The translations under genes and the position numbers were made by a program. The notes under the pieces were generated by a model, which ran no database searches, was not told the origin of the DNA, and saw only the letters and a list, made by a program, of their open reading frames with translations. This document shows, one piece after another, positions 9,401 through 15,649 of a stretch of 45,463 nt of DNA; the first letter of the stretch is position 1; every line of letters begins with the position of its first letter. Source of the DNA: Klebsiella terrigena (lineage in GTDB: Bacteria > Pseudomonadota > Gammaproteobacteria > Enterobacterales > Enterobacteriaceae); contig NZ_BJNO01000031.1 in the NCBI RefSeq assembly GCF_006539725.1, positions 1-45,463 on the forward strand, written 5' to 3'.

Positions 9401-9731
9401 TCATCGGGTATGGTATTCACCTTCTGATGTTGAACCGGCGATGATTTCCAGTATCTGGGGCCATCTATCAGGTAAAAATGATGAGGAAAAATCACATGGT
9501 TATAGGCTATGTGCTTCAATACACTTCATAAAATCAGCATTAGAAACATTCAACATGGATCTCATTTTAGAGGTTGATGTTGATCGCTATTCACGGAACA
9601 GCAGATATGAACGGAATAATGAAAATGAGCTCGACAATATCCCTTCAAGCACTCGACTCTTCCTCTTCCGACATGACGGAACCATCCACACGCTATACGG
9701 CAATTATAGAAATGGGGAAAAAACTAGTTGA
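3453..9731 (+). CDS. Defence-operon gene B: Cap4-like nuclease + STAND NTPase + helical sensor
   Basis: A 2092-aa protein. Residues ~1-200 look like a Cap4/DUF4297-type PD-(D/E)xK nuclease: RDGDQFHYLWAARRAL (11-26), an acidic residue in IDIAEYYG (D62) and QLKH with K84. Residues ~255-490 form the NTPase: Walker A DAGVGKS (288-294), DCFGLGQYR (314-322), Walker B IIIDAADNA (D391) and a sensor-like CRP near 428-430. A winged-helix-like part follows (WFQRRFRP), then ~1500 residues of helical repeat-like sequence without transmembrane segments, typical of the ligand-sensing arm of STAND ATPases. Relatives (Avs proteins) detect phage proteins, oligomerise and activate a nuclease. The ATG follows AAGGA. 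Gene C starts inside its 3' end. Composition is A+T-rich, unlike the host segment. Confidence 0.85.
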   Translation: MSDSLLVRTSRDGDQFHYLWAARRALRLLEPQSTLVALTIEGASATEMGSHPVVEDGEELIDIAEYYGSNELATATTVRYMQLKHSTLHSDTPFSPSGLQKTIEGFATRYKALIQKIPVETLRTKLEFWFVTNRPVSSSFSKAINDAASQHVARHPRDLAKLEKFTGLQGAELSIFCQLLYIEGQQDDLWSQRNILLRESAGYLPDLDTEAPLKLKELVNRKALTESAANPSITRMDVLRALGVDETDLFPAPCRIERIENSVSRTQEATLVQRVVEASGAPVIIHADAGVGKSIFSTQIGEHLPTGSVSILYDCFGLGQYRNASSYRHHHRTALVQMANEMASRGLCHPLIPNAGTGISQYMRAFLHRLSQSISILRASEPLAVLCIIIDAADNAQMAAEEIGETRSFIKDLIREKLPDGVCLVALCRPYRRELLDPPPEALTLSLQAFDRDETAAHLHQKFPDASESDVDEFHRLSSCNPRVQALSLSQNLPLNDTLRLLGPNPKTVEDTIGEVLEKSIARLRDTAGISERAQIDTICSALAILRPLIPLSVLSAISGVAGSAIKSFALDLGRPLIVSGETIQFFDEPAETWFQRRFRPSAAALHQFITKLRPLTKDSSYAASVLPALMLEGNQLSELIELAISSQALPETSAVERRDIELQRLQFALKAALRTGRYQDAAKLALKAGGECAGDNRQRVLLRDNIDLAAKFVGSNGVQELVSRNAFPDTGWPGSRNAYYAAILSEYSELSGEARSRLRLTMEWLTNWSQLPDDERSRQNVTDQDRAVMLIACLNIHGAEAAARELRRWRPRELSFEAGKIVAMQLLAHARYDELDQLAIAAGNDISLVMGIVLEARKLHRPVAEQAIRRTWRLLKSQRVSIKDRNHANNQTIAAITGMVEMVLIQSVCTESESIQLLDRYLPKVPPYALTSEYSKERVAYVRAYALQANLMGSQLALSDLASTEVKKELMAEKRHGESDDLRQLKQYSGVLIPWYNLWAKVILGKTRKADLESELSDTQKESTAIKGHSYSEHSLSSNEIANVWFDILIEAGNVSKDDVENIIKWSQHKGNRVFTPTLHRFSSVCAEISGLKELSYHFAELALSLWRDEHSDAQIKADGYIDLSRSLISLDEPEAKEYFNQAIEVTNKLGDENLSRWEAILDLAEYVAGKAQVPPEISYKLARCAELTREYVDRDKHFAWSDTVEILAELCPSSAIAIISRWRDRTFGNHRSILAWTIEHLVKKNKINALDALPLITFENGWHKCGLLDSVLSSCTDDKDTSMAFEVVYQYTKFDLQNIQNLKKLDAIATSLGTEQSELKEKISGLQHTEAVSKKSSLSSNDNEQGHDQEWESIFKDCDLSSIDGISAAYEKFRNVPEFYSKETFIKKAISRVKTGKECSFITAIGAIFHWGLYDFKYILESIPDEWTSRLSIKTTLAGLIKEYCQRFCMRIRKSRVYEIFPFSLASRLSGISEKEIFGIALEAIAESPEPANSDRLFSLPGLLVSKLESNEALDVLSYALDLFDEVLKDEDGDGPWNEKLSPPTHVEDSLAGYIWARLGSPEAEMRWQAAHAVLVLCRMNRTSVIQGIFQHAINATTLPFCDRNLPFYTLHAQLWLMIAAARVALDDGKSLIPNIDYFYRYATTDQPHVLIRLFAARTLLALHDSGLISIPAQEADKLRNINQSTTLPVLDEVEDHRGEDSYTFGIDFGPYWLKPLGRCFGVSQKQLEPEMLRIIRDVLGFKGSRNWDEDERNKRRYYQDRDNHHSHGSYPRVDDYHFYLSYHAMFMTAGQLLATKPLVASDYDDVEDVFQDWLRRHDISRNDHRWLADRRDIPPKERSSWLSSSSDNRDEWLASISENVFNETLCPSPGLLTLWGRWSDVCSDRKESIVVHSALVSPERSLSLLRALQTTKNVYDYKIPDAGDNLEIDHAHYQLKGWIKDIAEYCGIDEFDPWAGNVRFPIPEPASFIIDAMKLTTDKDHRVWYSPSDVEPAMISSIWGHLSGKNDEEKSHGYRLCASIHFIKSALETFNMDLILEVDVDRYSRNSRYERNNENELDNIPSSTRLFLFRHDGTIHTLYGNYRNGEKTS

Positions 9732-10398
9732 TGAGCTTGAGCTAAATGACTCTGTTGATACATTAAGCAGATGGATGGCTCATCATATCGCAGAGCTCAT
9801 TTATGATGCTGAACATTGTACAGACGACATCGTCCGCACAGCTAAACAAGCGGAGATTAGGGACTCTATCTGGTCATTCTGGTCTAACAGATACGAATTG
9901 CCAATTGGTAGCAGACCATTTCAGGAGCTCGAACCTATTCTAAGAACCTTAAAAGGTCTTGATCCTGAAAATGAGCAACCGAGATTTTTTTCACCTTACC
10001 GAGATATAATTAATGTAGAAAAAGAAACCAGTGAGGTCCAAAAATGGCTAACCGCCGCTGAGGATATTGATTCTGCAGCAAAAATACTGATTGATTACTG
10101 TTTATCGTTAGCAGCAGAAAATGCTATCGATAAATCCCAAGAATGGGTGGAATTAGCACAGAAAGCTGGATTGAACAAAGATGTTGATCTGCTTGAAATT
10201 CGTATCTTTCAGTTACGAGGTACCCCAGCCAATACAGACAATCCCAGTAATGCACAACGGAGAATACTGGAAAAAAGGCAAAAAAGGCTTGAAGCTTTTC
10301 TCTTATTGGGCTCCCAGTTAAACGAACAACTCAAATCTCAGCTTGAAGCCTTACCAGCAATTGAGGATGAGCCAACGGATGACGACGAAGACTTTTGA
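9625..10398 (+). CDS. Defence-operon gene C: helical accessory protein, unrecognised
   Basis: About 257 aa, soluble, mostly helical. The N-terminal third contains VDTLSRWMAHHIAELI and RDSIWSFWSNRYELPIGSRP, a tryptophan-rich helical core that reads as well conserved; the C-terminus is acidic (EDEPTDDDEDF). It overlaps the end of the STAND gene in another frame, implying translational coupling. Starts at 9619, 9625 (GGAA eight bases upstream) and 9673 (MTEPSTRY, the most natural-looking N-terminus but no ribosome site) are all possible. AVAST type 1 systems also carry a small third subunit; whether this is a homologue I cannot tell. Probably a regulator or partner of the NTPase. Confidence 0.75.
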   Translation: MSSTISLQALDSSSSDMTEPSTRYTAIIEMGKKLVDELELNDSVDTLSRWMAHHIAELIYDAEHCTDDIVRTAKQAEIRDSIWSFWSNRYELPIGSRPFQELEPILRTLKGLDPENEQPRFFSPYRDIINVEKETSEVQKWLTAAEDIDSAAKILIDYCLSLAAENAIDKSQEWVELAQKAGLNKDVDLLEIRIFQLRGTPANTDNPSNAQRRILEKRQKRLEAFLLLGSQLNEQLKSQLEALPAIEDEPTDDDEDF

Positions 10399-10500
10399 TA
10401 TGACTTGCTTTAGCACTGGGGACGGCTCGCAAGACAGACCACATAACAGACTAACCCAAGACTTTTCTACTATTCCTAATGTTTATTAAAAGGAGTTTTT

Positions 10501-11181
10501 ATGTCAATTTCCAGATTTCTAATCGAAAATAATGGTTCAAATCAAGATAATATAAAAAGAGCCTTAAGTAAGGCCTACCATCTCTGCAAAGATGCGGGAC
10601 TTCAACGAGTATCTCTGCTATTTCCTGCGAAAGGAACGTTTTCTCATTCTGATATAGCAACATTCCTTGGAACGCAGGCAACAAAGGCATTGATAAAAGG
10701 TCAAACCATCGATCTGGGTAACAAGGTTCAGCTAGAGTTTAATATCCCTAAAAATTTTCCAATATATGGAAATCATAACATTGTATTAGCTACATATTTA
10801 ACAGATAAAGACATGGATATTGTTGATAGTGTTCAAAACATCAATAGTATCGTCTTTTTACCTTGGTCAGAGGAGGAAGGTAAACGCTGGCTATCTACAT
10901 GGGAGCCTGAAATAGTTGGCCCATCTACCTGGAAAATCCTAAAACCAGAATTGCCAGACCCTATTGGTAATGAAATTTTAAGACTCGGTCGCTGCATCAA
11001 CATGTCAACAGGGCTTAGCCACCCATCTGATAAATATAGGGCAAAACGAATTTTTGCTGACCTGAAAAAGCAAGGACTTAAAGCATCTGAAGAAGCAATC
11101 AGACAATTTGCAGTCAACAATGGCTGGGACCCAGTCAGAGCGCAGGAGTTAGCTAGTTTTGCCAAGAAATATGTGGGGTAA
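10501..11181 (+). CDS. Defence-operon gene D: unrecognised two-part protein
   Basis: A 226-aa soluble protein. Residues ~1-140 (MSISRFLIENNGSNQDNIKR at the start, VSLLFPAKGTF, HNIVLATYLTD, SIVFLPWSEEE) look like an alpha/beta domain; residues ~170-226 (LSHPSDKYRAKRIFADLKKQ and AVNNGWDPVRAQELASFAKK) form a separate helical domain resembling a small helix-turn-helix or protein-interaction module. AAGGAG sits five bases before the ATG, with a 102-base gap from gene C. It is the last gene before the attachment site. Family unknown. Its constant association with genes A-C would have to be checked in other genomes before assigning a role. Confidence 0.75.
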   Translation: MSISRFLIENNGSNQDNIKRALSKAYHLCKDAGLQRVSLLFPAKGTFSHSDIATFLGTQATKALIKGQTIDLGNKVQLEFNIPKNFPIYGNHNIVLATYLTDKDMDIVDSVQNINSIVFLPWSEEEGKRWLSTWEPEIVGPSTWKILKPELPDPIGNEILRLGRCINMSTGLSHPSDKYRAKRIFADLKKQGLKASEEAIRQFAVNNGWDPVRAQELASFAKKYVG

Positions 11182-11207
11182 TTTTATCTGTTTTTCATTG
11201 CATTCCA

Positions 11208-11227
11208 TTGGTGGTCATTTTGGTGGT
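11208..11227 (+). repeat. TTGGTGGT direct repeats, likely integrase arm-type sites
   Basis: TTGGTGGT occurs at 11208-11215 and again at 11220-11227, a 12-base period. Repeats of the TTGGTGG type close to a tRNA attachment core are typical arm-binding sites of P4-family tyrosine integrases. They lie 62 bases inside the proposed attR, on the island side, as an arm site should. Only two copies are seen. Confidence 0.5.
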
Positions 11228-11288
11228 TTTGACAAGCAAGGAATTCAGGTTTAGCTTATCAATCAGACAGTTAATGGCAAAGGCGATC

Positions 11289-11304
11289 CCAGTCAGAGGA
11301 GCCA
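11289..11304 (+). other. attR: displaced 3' end of a tRNA-Asn gene
   Basis: CCAGTCAGAGGAGCCA is identical to the 3' end (T-stem, acceptor stem and CCA) of enterobacterial tRNA-Asn, and to 16 of the 17 bases of the repeat left by HPI/ICEKp-type integration at asn tRNAs (the 17th base here is T instead of A). No rest of a tRNA precedes it, so it is the duplicated core on the distal side of an integrated island. It is followed by a tRNA-type terminator. Confidence 0.88.
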
Positions 11305-11316
11305 TATTCCATATTA

Positions 11317-11350
11317 AAGAAGCCCGCTTAGGAAACTAAGCGGGCTTCTT
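11317..11350. terminator. tRNA-Asn terminator displaced by the island
   Basis: A perfect 15-bp stem (11317-11331 with 11336-11350) closed by a GAAA tetraloop. It follows the attR core by 12 bases and shares the CTTAG-GAAA-CTAAG apex with the inverted terminator at the right edge of the window. I read it as the original terminator of the tRNA gene into which the island inserted. Confidence 0.75.
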
Positions 11351-11462
11351 GCTGTTCTGGATTATTGCCTCTTTGACGGAGTCAGATTTTGTTGACGCAA
11401 CACAAATCTGCGGCTCACACAGAGGTGAAGAGTCGCGGAAGCTCTGCCTGCAAAACCGATAG

Positions 11463-12080
11463 CTATGGGCATCCAGCCACTCTGTAGATCTCAGAAACCA
11501 CCTGCATCGTTGCGTCTTCGATCGCGCCTTCATTACGGCATAAAAACCAGCCGTGATGTGCAATTTCTCGCTCAAACGCCCGGGTGCAAGCAACGTGCTC
11601 TTCCAGCTTATGAATCACCGTACTACTTAGCCCACGCGATCGGCCTGCGGCCCTCGCCCATGAGATATCAGGCGCAGTAACCACCCCGACATGCAGGTCC
11701 GGCGTGCGCACGTTTCGTTCCATATTAAGCTGTAAAATCTCGGCAAATGGCACCAACCGACGAAACGCGGCATCCGAGGGATACCAGCGATCCATCAGGA
11801 TAATGCTGTCCGCTGGCTGTTTCGTCAGCACCTGCCGGGAAATCCATGCACGGCTATCAGCAAAGCGCTCACAGACCTCCCATTCCAAATCCAGGGCGGG
11901 GTTTCTGGCGAGTTTGTTAACGAGGGCCATTGTTTCCCCCCTGTAGGGATCGCTTTTTTTCTCGCAAAGTCGGATGACCTTCTTGTTGTCTGCCCTTAGT
12001 ACCTTCGTAATGGCTTCCAACAGCGTGGTTTTACCGGCTCCCTTGGGCCCATCCAGAGCAACAAACAGCTGACGACTCAT
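11463..12080 (-). CDS. Thymidylate kinase-like P-loop kinase
   Basis: A 205-aa protein of the dTMP kinase superfamily. The P-loop GPKGAGKTTLLE is at residues ~10-21, and DRWYPSDAAF (~98-107) occupies the place of the DR(Y/H) motif that binds the nucleotide acceptor; a lid-like Arg-rich stretch follows (RAAGRSRG). Size suits a nucleotide kinase, but the sequence is divergent from the housekeeping tmk, so the substrate may be another (deoxy)nucleotide. It stands alone, about 110 bases right of the displaced terminator and pointing at it. The ATG at 12078-12080 is the only reasonable start. Confidence 0.8.
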   Translation of the reverse strand: MSRQLFVALDGPKGAGKTTLLEAITKVLRADNKKVIRLCEKKSDPYRGETMALVNKLARNPALDLEWEVCERFADSRAWISRQVLTKQPADSIILMDRWYPSDAAFRRLVPFAEILQLNMERNVRTPDLHVGVVTAPDISWARAAGRSRGLSSTVIHKLEEHVACTRAFEREIAHHGWFLCRNEGAIEDATMQVVSEIYRVAGCP

Positions 12081-12504
12081 ACTGCAAATGACGATTGATA
12101 CAGGGTTTTTGTAAAGCTTGAATCTGGCAAAAGCATCTTACTTCCTTCGTATGAATAGCTGCCCACCATCTTCTTTCGTCGGGGCACCTGGCGCGTCAGC
12201 GCGAATCGGATAGAGGGATCTGATAAACAGACACTGATGAACATTCTGCCAGTGGGGCGACCTCCCTGGTTTAATCACCCAGGATTAGAGCCGTTTATGG
12301 TCATTATCCCTATGTTATGACCTGCGGGATGCAGTTTAAGGGATCCGCGTAGAAAACGGAAAACATCCGACGCTAAGCCGTTTTTGAAGCAGGCAGGCGT
12401 TGACGGGCCACTTTGAGCGAGGGGCGGACGTCGGTTATCACGAAAAAGTCTCGAAGATTATTGCGAAAAATATAAACAAGTCGGGATATACCGGCCTGAT
12501 AATC
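12081..12504. other. Gap with no recognised gene
   Basis: About 420 bases between two minus-strand genes. The only open frame (plus strand, from 12400) overlaps the HxlR gene and is not protein-like. A 6-bp inverted repeat GGTCAT/ATGACC with a long spacer lies near 12299-12322. It should hold the promoter of the kinase gene; otherwise I see nothing. Confidence 0.4.
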
Positions 12505-12873
12505 TCAACCAGGCTCAAGGCCAAGAGTTTCCCGACGCAGCAGAGCCCATTCAATCAGTGCAGCCATAGATGGACCCAGTGCTATTCCCAGACGCGTGAG
12601 GGAGTATTCAACACGAGGTGGGACTTCAGGGTAAAGCGTACGTAATACAATCCCATCTTTTTCCAGCTGCTTAAGCTGCTGTATGAGCATCTTTTGATTT
12701 ATGCCCTCTATCCTACGTTCAAGCTCAGAAAAACGCAGTGGGGCTTTCGCGGCGAAAAGCTGGCATAAGATTATTGTCTTCCATTTGCCTTCAATAATCT
12801 TCAGTGCTTCGCTGGTAGCCTGCGCCCATACAAGTCGTTGTTCAGGTATATCGCAACGCCAGTCTCTTTCCAT
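12505..12873 (-). CDS. HxlR-family winged-helix transcriptional regulator
   Basis: A 122-aa HxlR protein. Early residues carry the family cysteine (DWRCDI), then EALKIIEGKWKTIILCQLF, the helix region RFSELERRIEGINQKMLIQQ and the wing RTLYPEVPPRVEYSLT, which together define the family. HxlR proteins respond to electrophiles, oxidants or aromatic compounds through the N-terminal cysteine and usually control a divergent oxidoreductase, as here: the NAD(P)-binding gene starts 101 bases away on the other strand. A 5-bp inverted repeat lies right at its start. Confidence 0.92.
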   Translation of the reverse strand: MERDWRCDIPEQRLVWAQATSEALKIIEGKWKTIILCQLFAAKAPLRFSELERRIEGINQKMLIQQLKQLEKDGIVLRTLYPEVPPRVEYSLTRLGIALGPSMAALIEWALLRRETLGLEPG

Positions 12874-12874
12874 A

Positions 12875-12890
12875 CTTACCTCAAAGTAAG
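12875..12890. promoter_or_regulatory. Inverted repeat in the HxlR/oxidoreductase divergent promoter
   Basis: CTTAC (12875-12879) and GTAAG (12886-12890) form a small inverted repeat immediately upstream of the HxlR start codon. A GTAAC-type repeat lies upstream of the second HxlR gene at 13995-14019. Candidate operator; the arms are short. Confidence 0.35.
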
Positions 12891-12974
12891 CAACCCACTA
12901 TTTTGTGTGTTCTTGTCGTTTTTACAGTAAGGAATTAGTGTATCCCCTATTGCATTCAACTTCAGGCGTTAAAT

Positions 12975-13721
12975 ATGAAAATCGGCATAATTGGTACAGG
13001 CAATATTGGCGGTACGCTTGCACGTAAGCTAAGCGAAGCTGGGCATGAGGTAAAAGTGGCGAATTCACGCGGTTTAGACGCTGTAAGGGAATTTGCCCGT
13101 GAAATTAACGCAGTGCCCGCGGACATACATGGTGTAGTTACTGACGTGGATGCCATTATTCTGTCAATTCCACTCCCGGCGCTGAGTAGTCTGCCTGATG
13201 AGCTTTTCTCGGGTTTACCTCCACATGTCCCTGTAATTGACACGAGCAACTATTATCCAGGCCTACGCGATCCGCAGATTGCTGCACTGGATGAAGGTCA
13301 GACGGAAAGCGAATGGGTTCAGGAGCAGATTGGGCATCCAGTTATCAAAGCCTTTAACAATATACTTGCCGACTCTCTGGCAGGACTGGGACTGCCTGAG
13401 GGGAGCCGCGGTCGCCTGGCGATTGCAGTAGCAGGAGATCATCCAGCCGCAGTACAGGTCACTATGTCGCTGGTTAACGATACCGGCTTTGACCCCGTTT
13501 TTTCCGGGTCTGTCGCTGAATCATGGCGTCAGCAGCCATGCACACCTTCCTATTGCTGCGACTGGGAGGCTGCTACCATGCTGCGTGCTTTCCCTCTGGC
13601 GAAAAAGGGAGAAGGCCTGGCCCGTCTGCCTTCACTTTATGCCAGTTTCGGTAAGCTGGGGGAGGCACCGACTCATGAAAATATCATTGATAACAATCGA
13701 GCTCTCAACTGGCCTGTATAA
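12975..13721 (+). CDS. NAD(P)-binding oxidoreductase (F420-dependent reductase-like fold)
   Basis: A 248-aa Rossmann-fold protein. MKIGIIGTGNIGGTLARKL at the N-terminus is a complete dinucleotide-binding glycine motif (GxGxxG), followed by VANSRGL, the usual place for contact with the NADP 2'-phosphate. ILSIPLPAL and VIDTSNYYPG match the 'NADP oxidoreductase, coenzyme F420-dependent' family, which in enterobacteria most likely uses NADP(H) alone. It is divergent from an HxlR regulator that probably senses its substrate or a related stress. Substrate unknown. Confidence 0.85.
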   Translation: MKIGIIGTGNIGGTLARKLSEAGHEVKVANSRGLDAVREFAREINAVPADIHGVVTDVDAIILSIPLPALSSLPDELFSGLPPHVPVIDTSNYYPGLRDPQIAALDEGQTESEWVQEQIGHPVIKAFNNILADSLAGLGLPEGSRGRLAIAVAGDHPAAVQVTMSLVNDTGFDPVFSGSVAESWRQQPCTPSYCCDWEAATMLRAFPLAKKGEGLARLPSLYASFGKLGEAPTHENIIDNNRALNWPV

Positions 13722-14064
13722 CATGGCTGCCGGCGATTAAGAAAACCGTGCCTTTCAGAGTAACGGCAAAATATCTCTTTTTAAAAAAATCGATGGTCAG
13801 ATGCCGGATTAACAAATCCGTTCCATGAATGCTTTTGGTTTGCGTTGGCGTCTGATCATTAACTTAATCCTCGAAATCCATACCCCGCTGATAATAAGCC
13901 TGTTCCTGCCGCTAAACGGTATGATCACCCCGTTAAGGTGTATCGCCTCTCTACCTTAGCCCCTGCGCATGAATCTGCTGAGAGATCGTTTTCAAGTAAC
14001 TTGCATTTTGATAGTTACTATGGCAATTTGCTCCCGAAAGCCACCAATCCATCCAGGCCAGCCG
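13722..14064. other. Intergenic region ahead of the HxlR-efflux-FabF operon
   Basis: About 340 bases without a convincing gene. It contains the operator-like repeat at 13995-14019 and should carry the promoter of the downstream operon. A longer reading of the regulator from 13969 or 14020 is open here, but lacks a ribosome site. Confidence 0.4.
13995..14019. promoter_or_regulatory. Candidate operator of the HxlR-EmrAB-FabF operon
   Basis: AGTAACT (13995-14001) and AGTTACT (14013-14019) are perfect 7-bp inverted arms with an 11-base spacer, so the arm centres are 18 bases apart, suitable for a winged-helix dimer. TTGCAT and an A/T-rich element within it could be promoter boxes. It is 45 bases upstream of the regulator's preferred start. 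Confidence 0.5.
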
Positions 14065-14622
14065 ATGAAAAATGAACCGCTTTGCCTCGCTCCCTGCCCC
14101 ATCGCCCGCAGCCTTGGCCGCATCGGTGACAGCTGGAGCATAATGATCCTGCGCGACGCCTTCGCGGGCTTTACCCGCTTTGACGAGTTCCAGAAAAGCA
14201 GCAACGTCGCGCCCAATATTCTTTCGCGCCGCCTGAAGGCGCTGGTAGACGACGGACTGCTGGAGAAGGTTTGCTACAGCAGCACACCGCCGCGCTATGA
14301 ATACCACCTCACGCCAAGCGGCCGCGATTTTCGCATGGTACTGCTGGCGCTGGCGGAATGGGGAAACCGTCACTTCGCACCCGAAGGCCGTCAGATGCAG
14401 TTGGTGGAAAGTGAAACCCAGCGGCGCGTGGAGCCGATCATGGTCGATAAAGCGACCGGCGAAGAGATTATCCCGGGTAAATACATCATGGTGCCGGGGC
14501 CCGCAGCCTCGCCGATGATGAAATACCGTCACGAATATCTGCTACGCAAACGCGAGGGCGATAGCGGGCAAAAATTCCAACCCGAATCCTACAGAGATGC
14601 CAGCAATGAATCCGGCCAGTAA
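14065..14622 (+). CDS. HxlR-family regulator of the adjacent efflux/FabF operon
   Basis: A 185-aa HxlR-type regulator: CLAPCPIARSLGRIGDSWSI (N-terminal cysteines, first helices), TRFDEFQKSSNVAPNILSRR (recognition helix) and SSTPPRYEYHLTPSG (wing) are all classic. It is longer than the usual ~120 aa, with an extra C-terminal part. I chose ATG 14065 because the conserved domain starts there. Its end overlaps the start of the EmrA-like gene, so regulator, pump and FabF form one unit of four genes on the same strand. It probably represses the operon until the pump substrate is present. Confidence 0.88.
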   Translation: MKNEPLCLAPCPIARSLGRIGDSWSIMILRDAFAGFTRFDEFQKSSNVAPNILSRRLKALVDDGLLEKVCYSSTPPRYEYHLTPSGRDFRMVLLALAEWGNRHFAPEGRQMQLVESETQRRVEPIMVDKATGEEIIPGKYIMVPGPAASPMMKYRHEYLLRKREGDSGQKFQPESYRDASNESGQ

Positions 14623-15649
14623 GAAAAGAGCCTTCGTCCTGGCGGCGGTCGGCGTCGCCTTACTGGCGGCAGCGAGCTACGGCGCTTACTGGTGGCATAC
14701 CGGGCGCTTTATGCAGACGACCGATGATGCCTATGTTGGCGGTGACATTAGCGCCATCTCCAGCAAAATCTCCGGCTATATCCAGCAGCTAGCGGTGCAG
14801 GACAATATGGCGGTGAGAAAAGGCGACCTGCTGATTCGCATTGACGACCGCGATTATCGCGCCGCCCTGGCAAAAGCCGCCGGAGAAGTGGCGGCGCAGC
14901 AGGCCGCGCTGGCCGATATCATTGCCACCCGGCAGCTACAACAGGCGATGATTGCCGGCTCTGCGGCCTCGTTACAGGCCGCCACGGCGGCGGCCGAAAA
15001 ATTGGCTAACGACAACCGGCGCTATAACGCCCTGGCCGCGTCGAGCGCGATTGCCGCACAAATTCGCGATAACGCCTCCGCCGATTACCGCCGGGCGCAC
15101 GCCGAGCAGGATAAAGCAAAAGCGGATAAAACCGCGGCTGAACGCCAGCTGGCGGTGCTGGATGCCCGCCAGCAACAAACTCTGGCCGCCCTGGCGCAGG
15201 CCCAGGCTAGCCTCGAGATGGCCAGGCTGAATCTCAGCTATACCGAAATTCGCGCGCCGTTCGATGGGGTGATTGGCAACCGACGCGCGTGGTCCGGTTC
15301 GTTCGTCAGCAGCGGCACGCAGCTGCTTTCCCTGGTTCCCGCGCACGGCCTGTGGATTGACGCCAACTTCAAGGAAAACCAGTTGGCGCATATGCGTCCC
15401 GGCCAACCGGTGACCATCGTGGCCGATGTACTGCCGAACCATACCTTTAAGGGCCATGTTGTCAGCCTGGCACCGGCGACCGGCTCACGCTTCAGCATTC
15501 TTCCTGCAGAGAACGCGACGGGGAATTTCACTAAAATCGTTCAGCGCGTGCCGGTCCGCATTGCGCTGGAAGGAGAAGGGGCAAAACTTGACGTACTGCG
15601 CCCGGGGCTATCGGCGATCGTCACAGTGAACGAAAAGAGCCGCCGATGA
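14597..15649 (+). CDS. EmrA-like membrane-fusion protein (HlyD family)
   Basis: A 350-aa membrane-fusion subunit. One N-terminal transmembrane helix (AFVLAAVGVALLAAASYGAY), then QTTDDAYVGGDISAISSKIS, the typical EmrA barrel-sandwich start, a coiled-coil hairpin rich in Ala/Gln (about residues 95-200), and YTEIRAPFDGVIGNRR closing the lipoyl-like domain. EmrA proteins bridge an inner-membrane MFS pump to the outer-membrane channel TolC. It overlaps the regulator upstream and the MFS gene downstream by an ATGA junction (15646-15649). ATG 14606 is an alternative start. Confidence 0.92.
   Translation: MPAMNPASKKRAFVLAAVGVALLAAASYGAYWWHTGRFMQTTDDAYVGGDISAISSKISGYIQQLAVQDNMAVRKGDLLIRIDDRDYRAALAKAAGEVAAQQAALADIIATRQLQQAMIAGSAASLQAATAAAEKLANDNRRYNALAASSAIAAQIRDNASADYRRAHAEQDKAKADKTAAERQLAVLDARQQQTLAALAQAQASLEMARLNLSYTEIRAPFDGVIGNRRAWSGSFVSSGTQLLSLVPAHGLWIDANFKENQLAHMRPGQPVTIVADVLPNHTFKGHVVSLAPATGSRFSILPAENATGNFTKIVQRVPVRIALEGEGAKLDVLRPGLSAIVTVNEKSRR

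Noticed and set aside
12400-12645. 81-codon plus-strand frame
   Set aside because: Runs into the antisense of the HxlR gene, with no domain or ribosome site.
13951-14532. 193-codon minus-strand frame opposite the second HxlR gene
   Set aside because: Overlaps a clear HxlR domain on the plus strand and is not protein-like.
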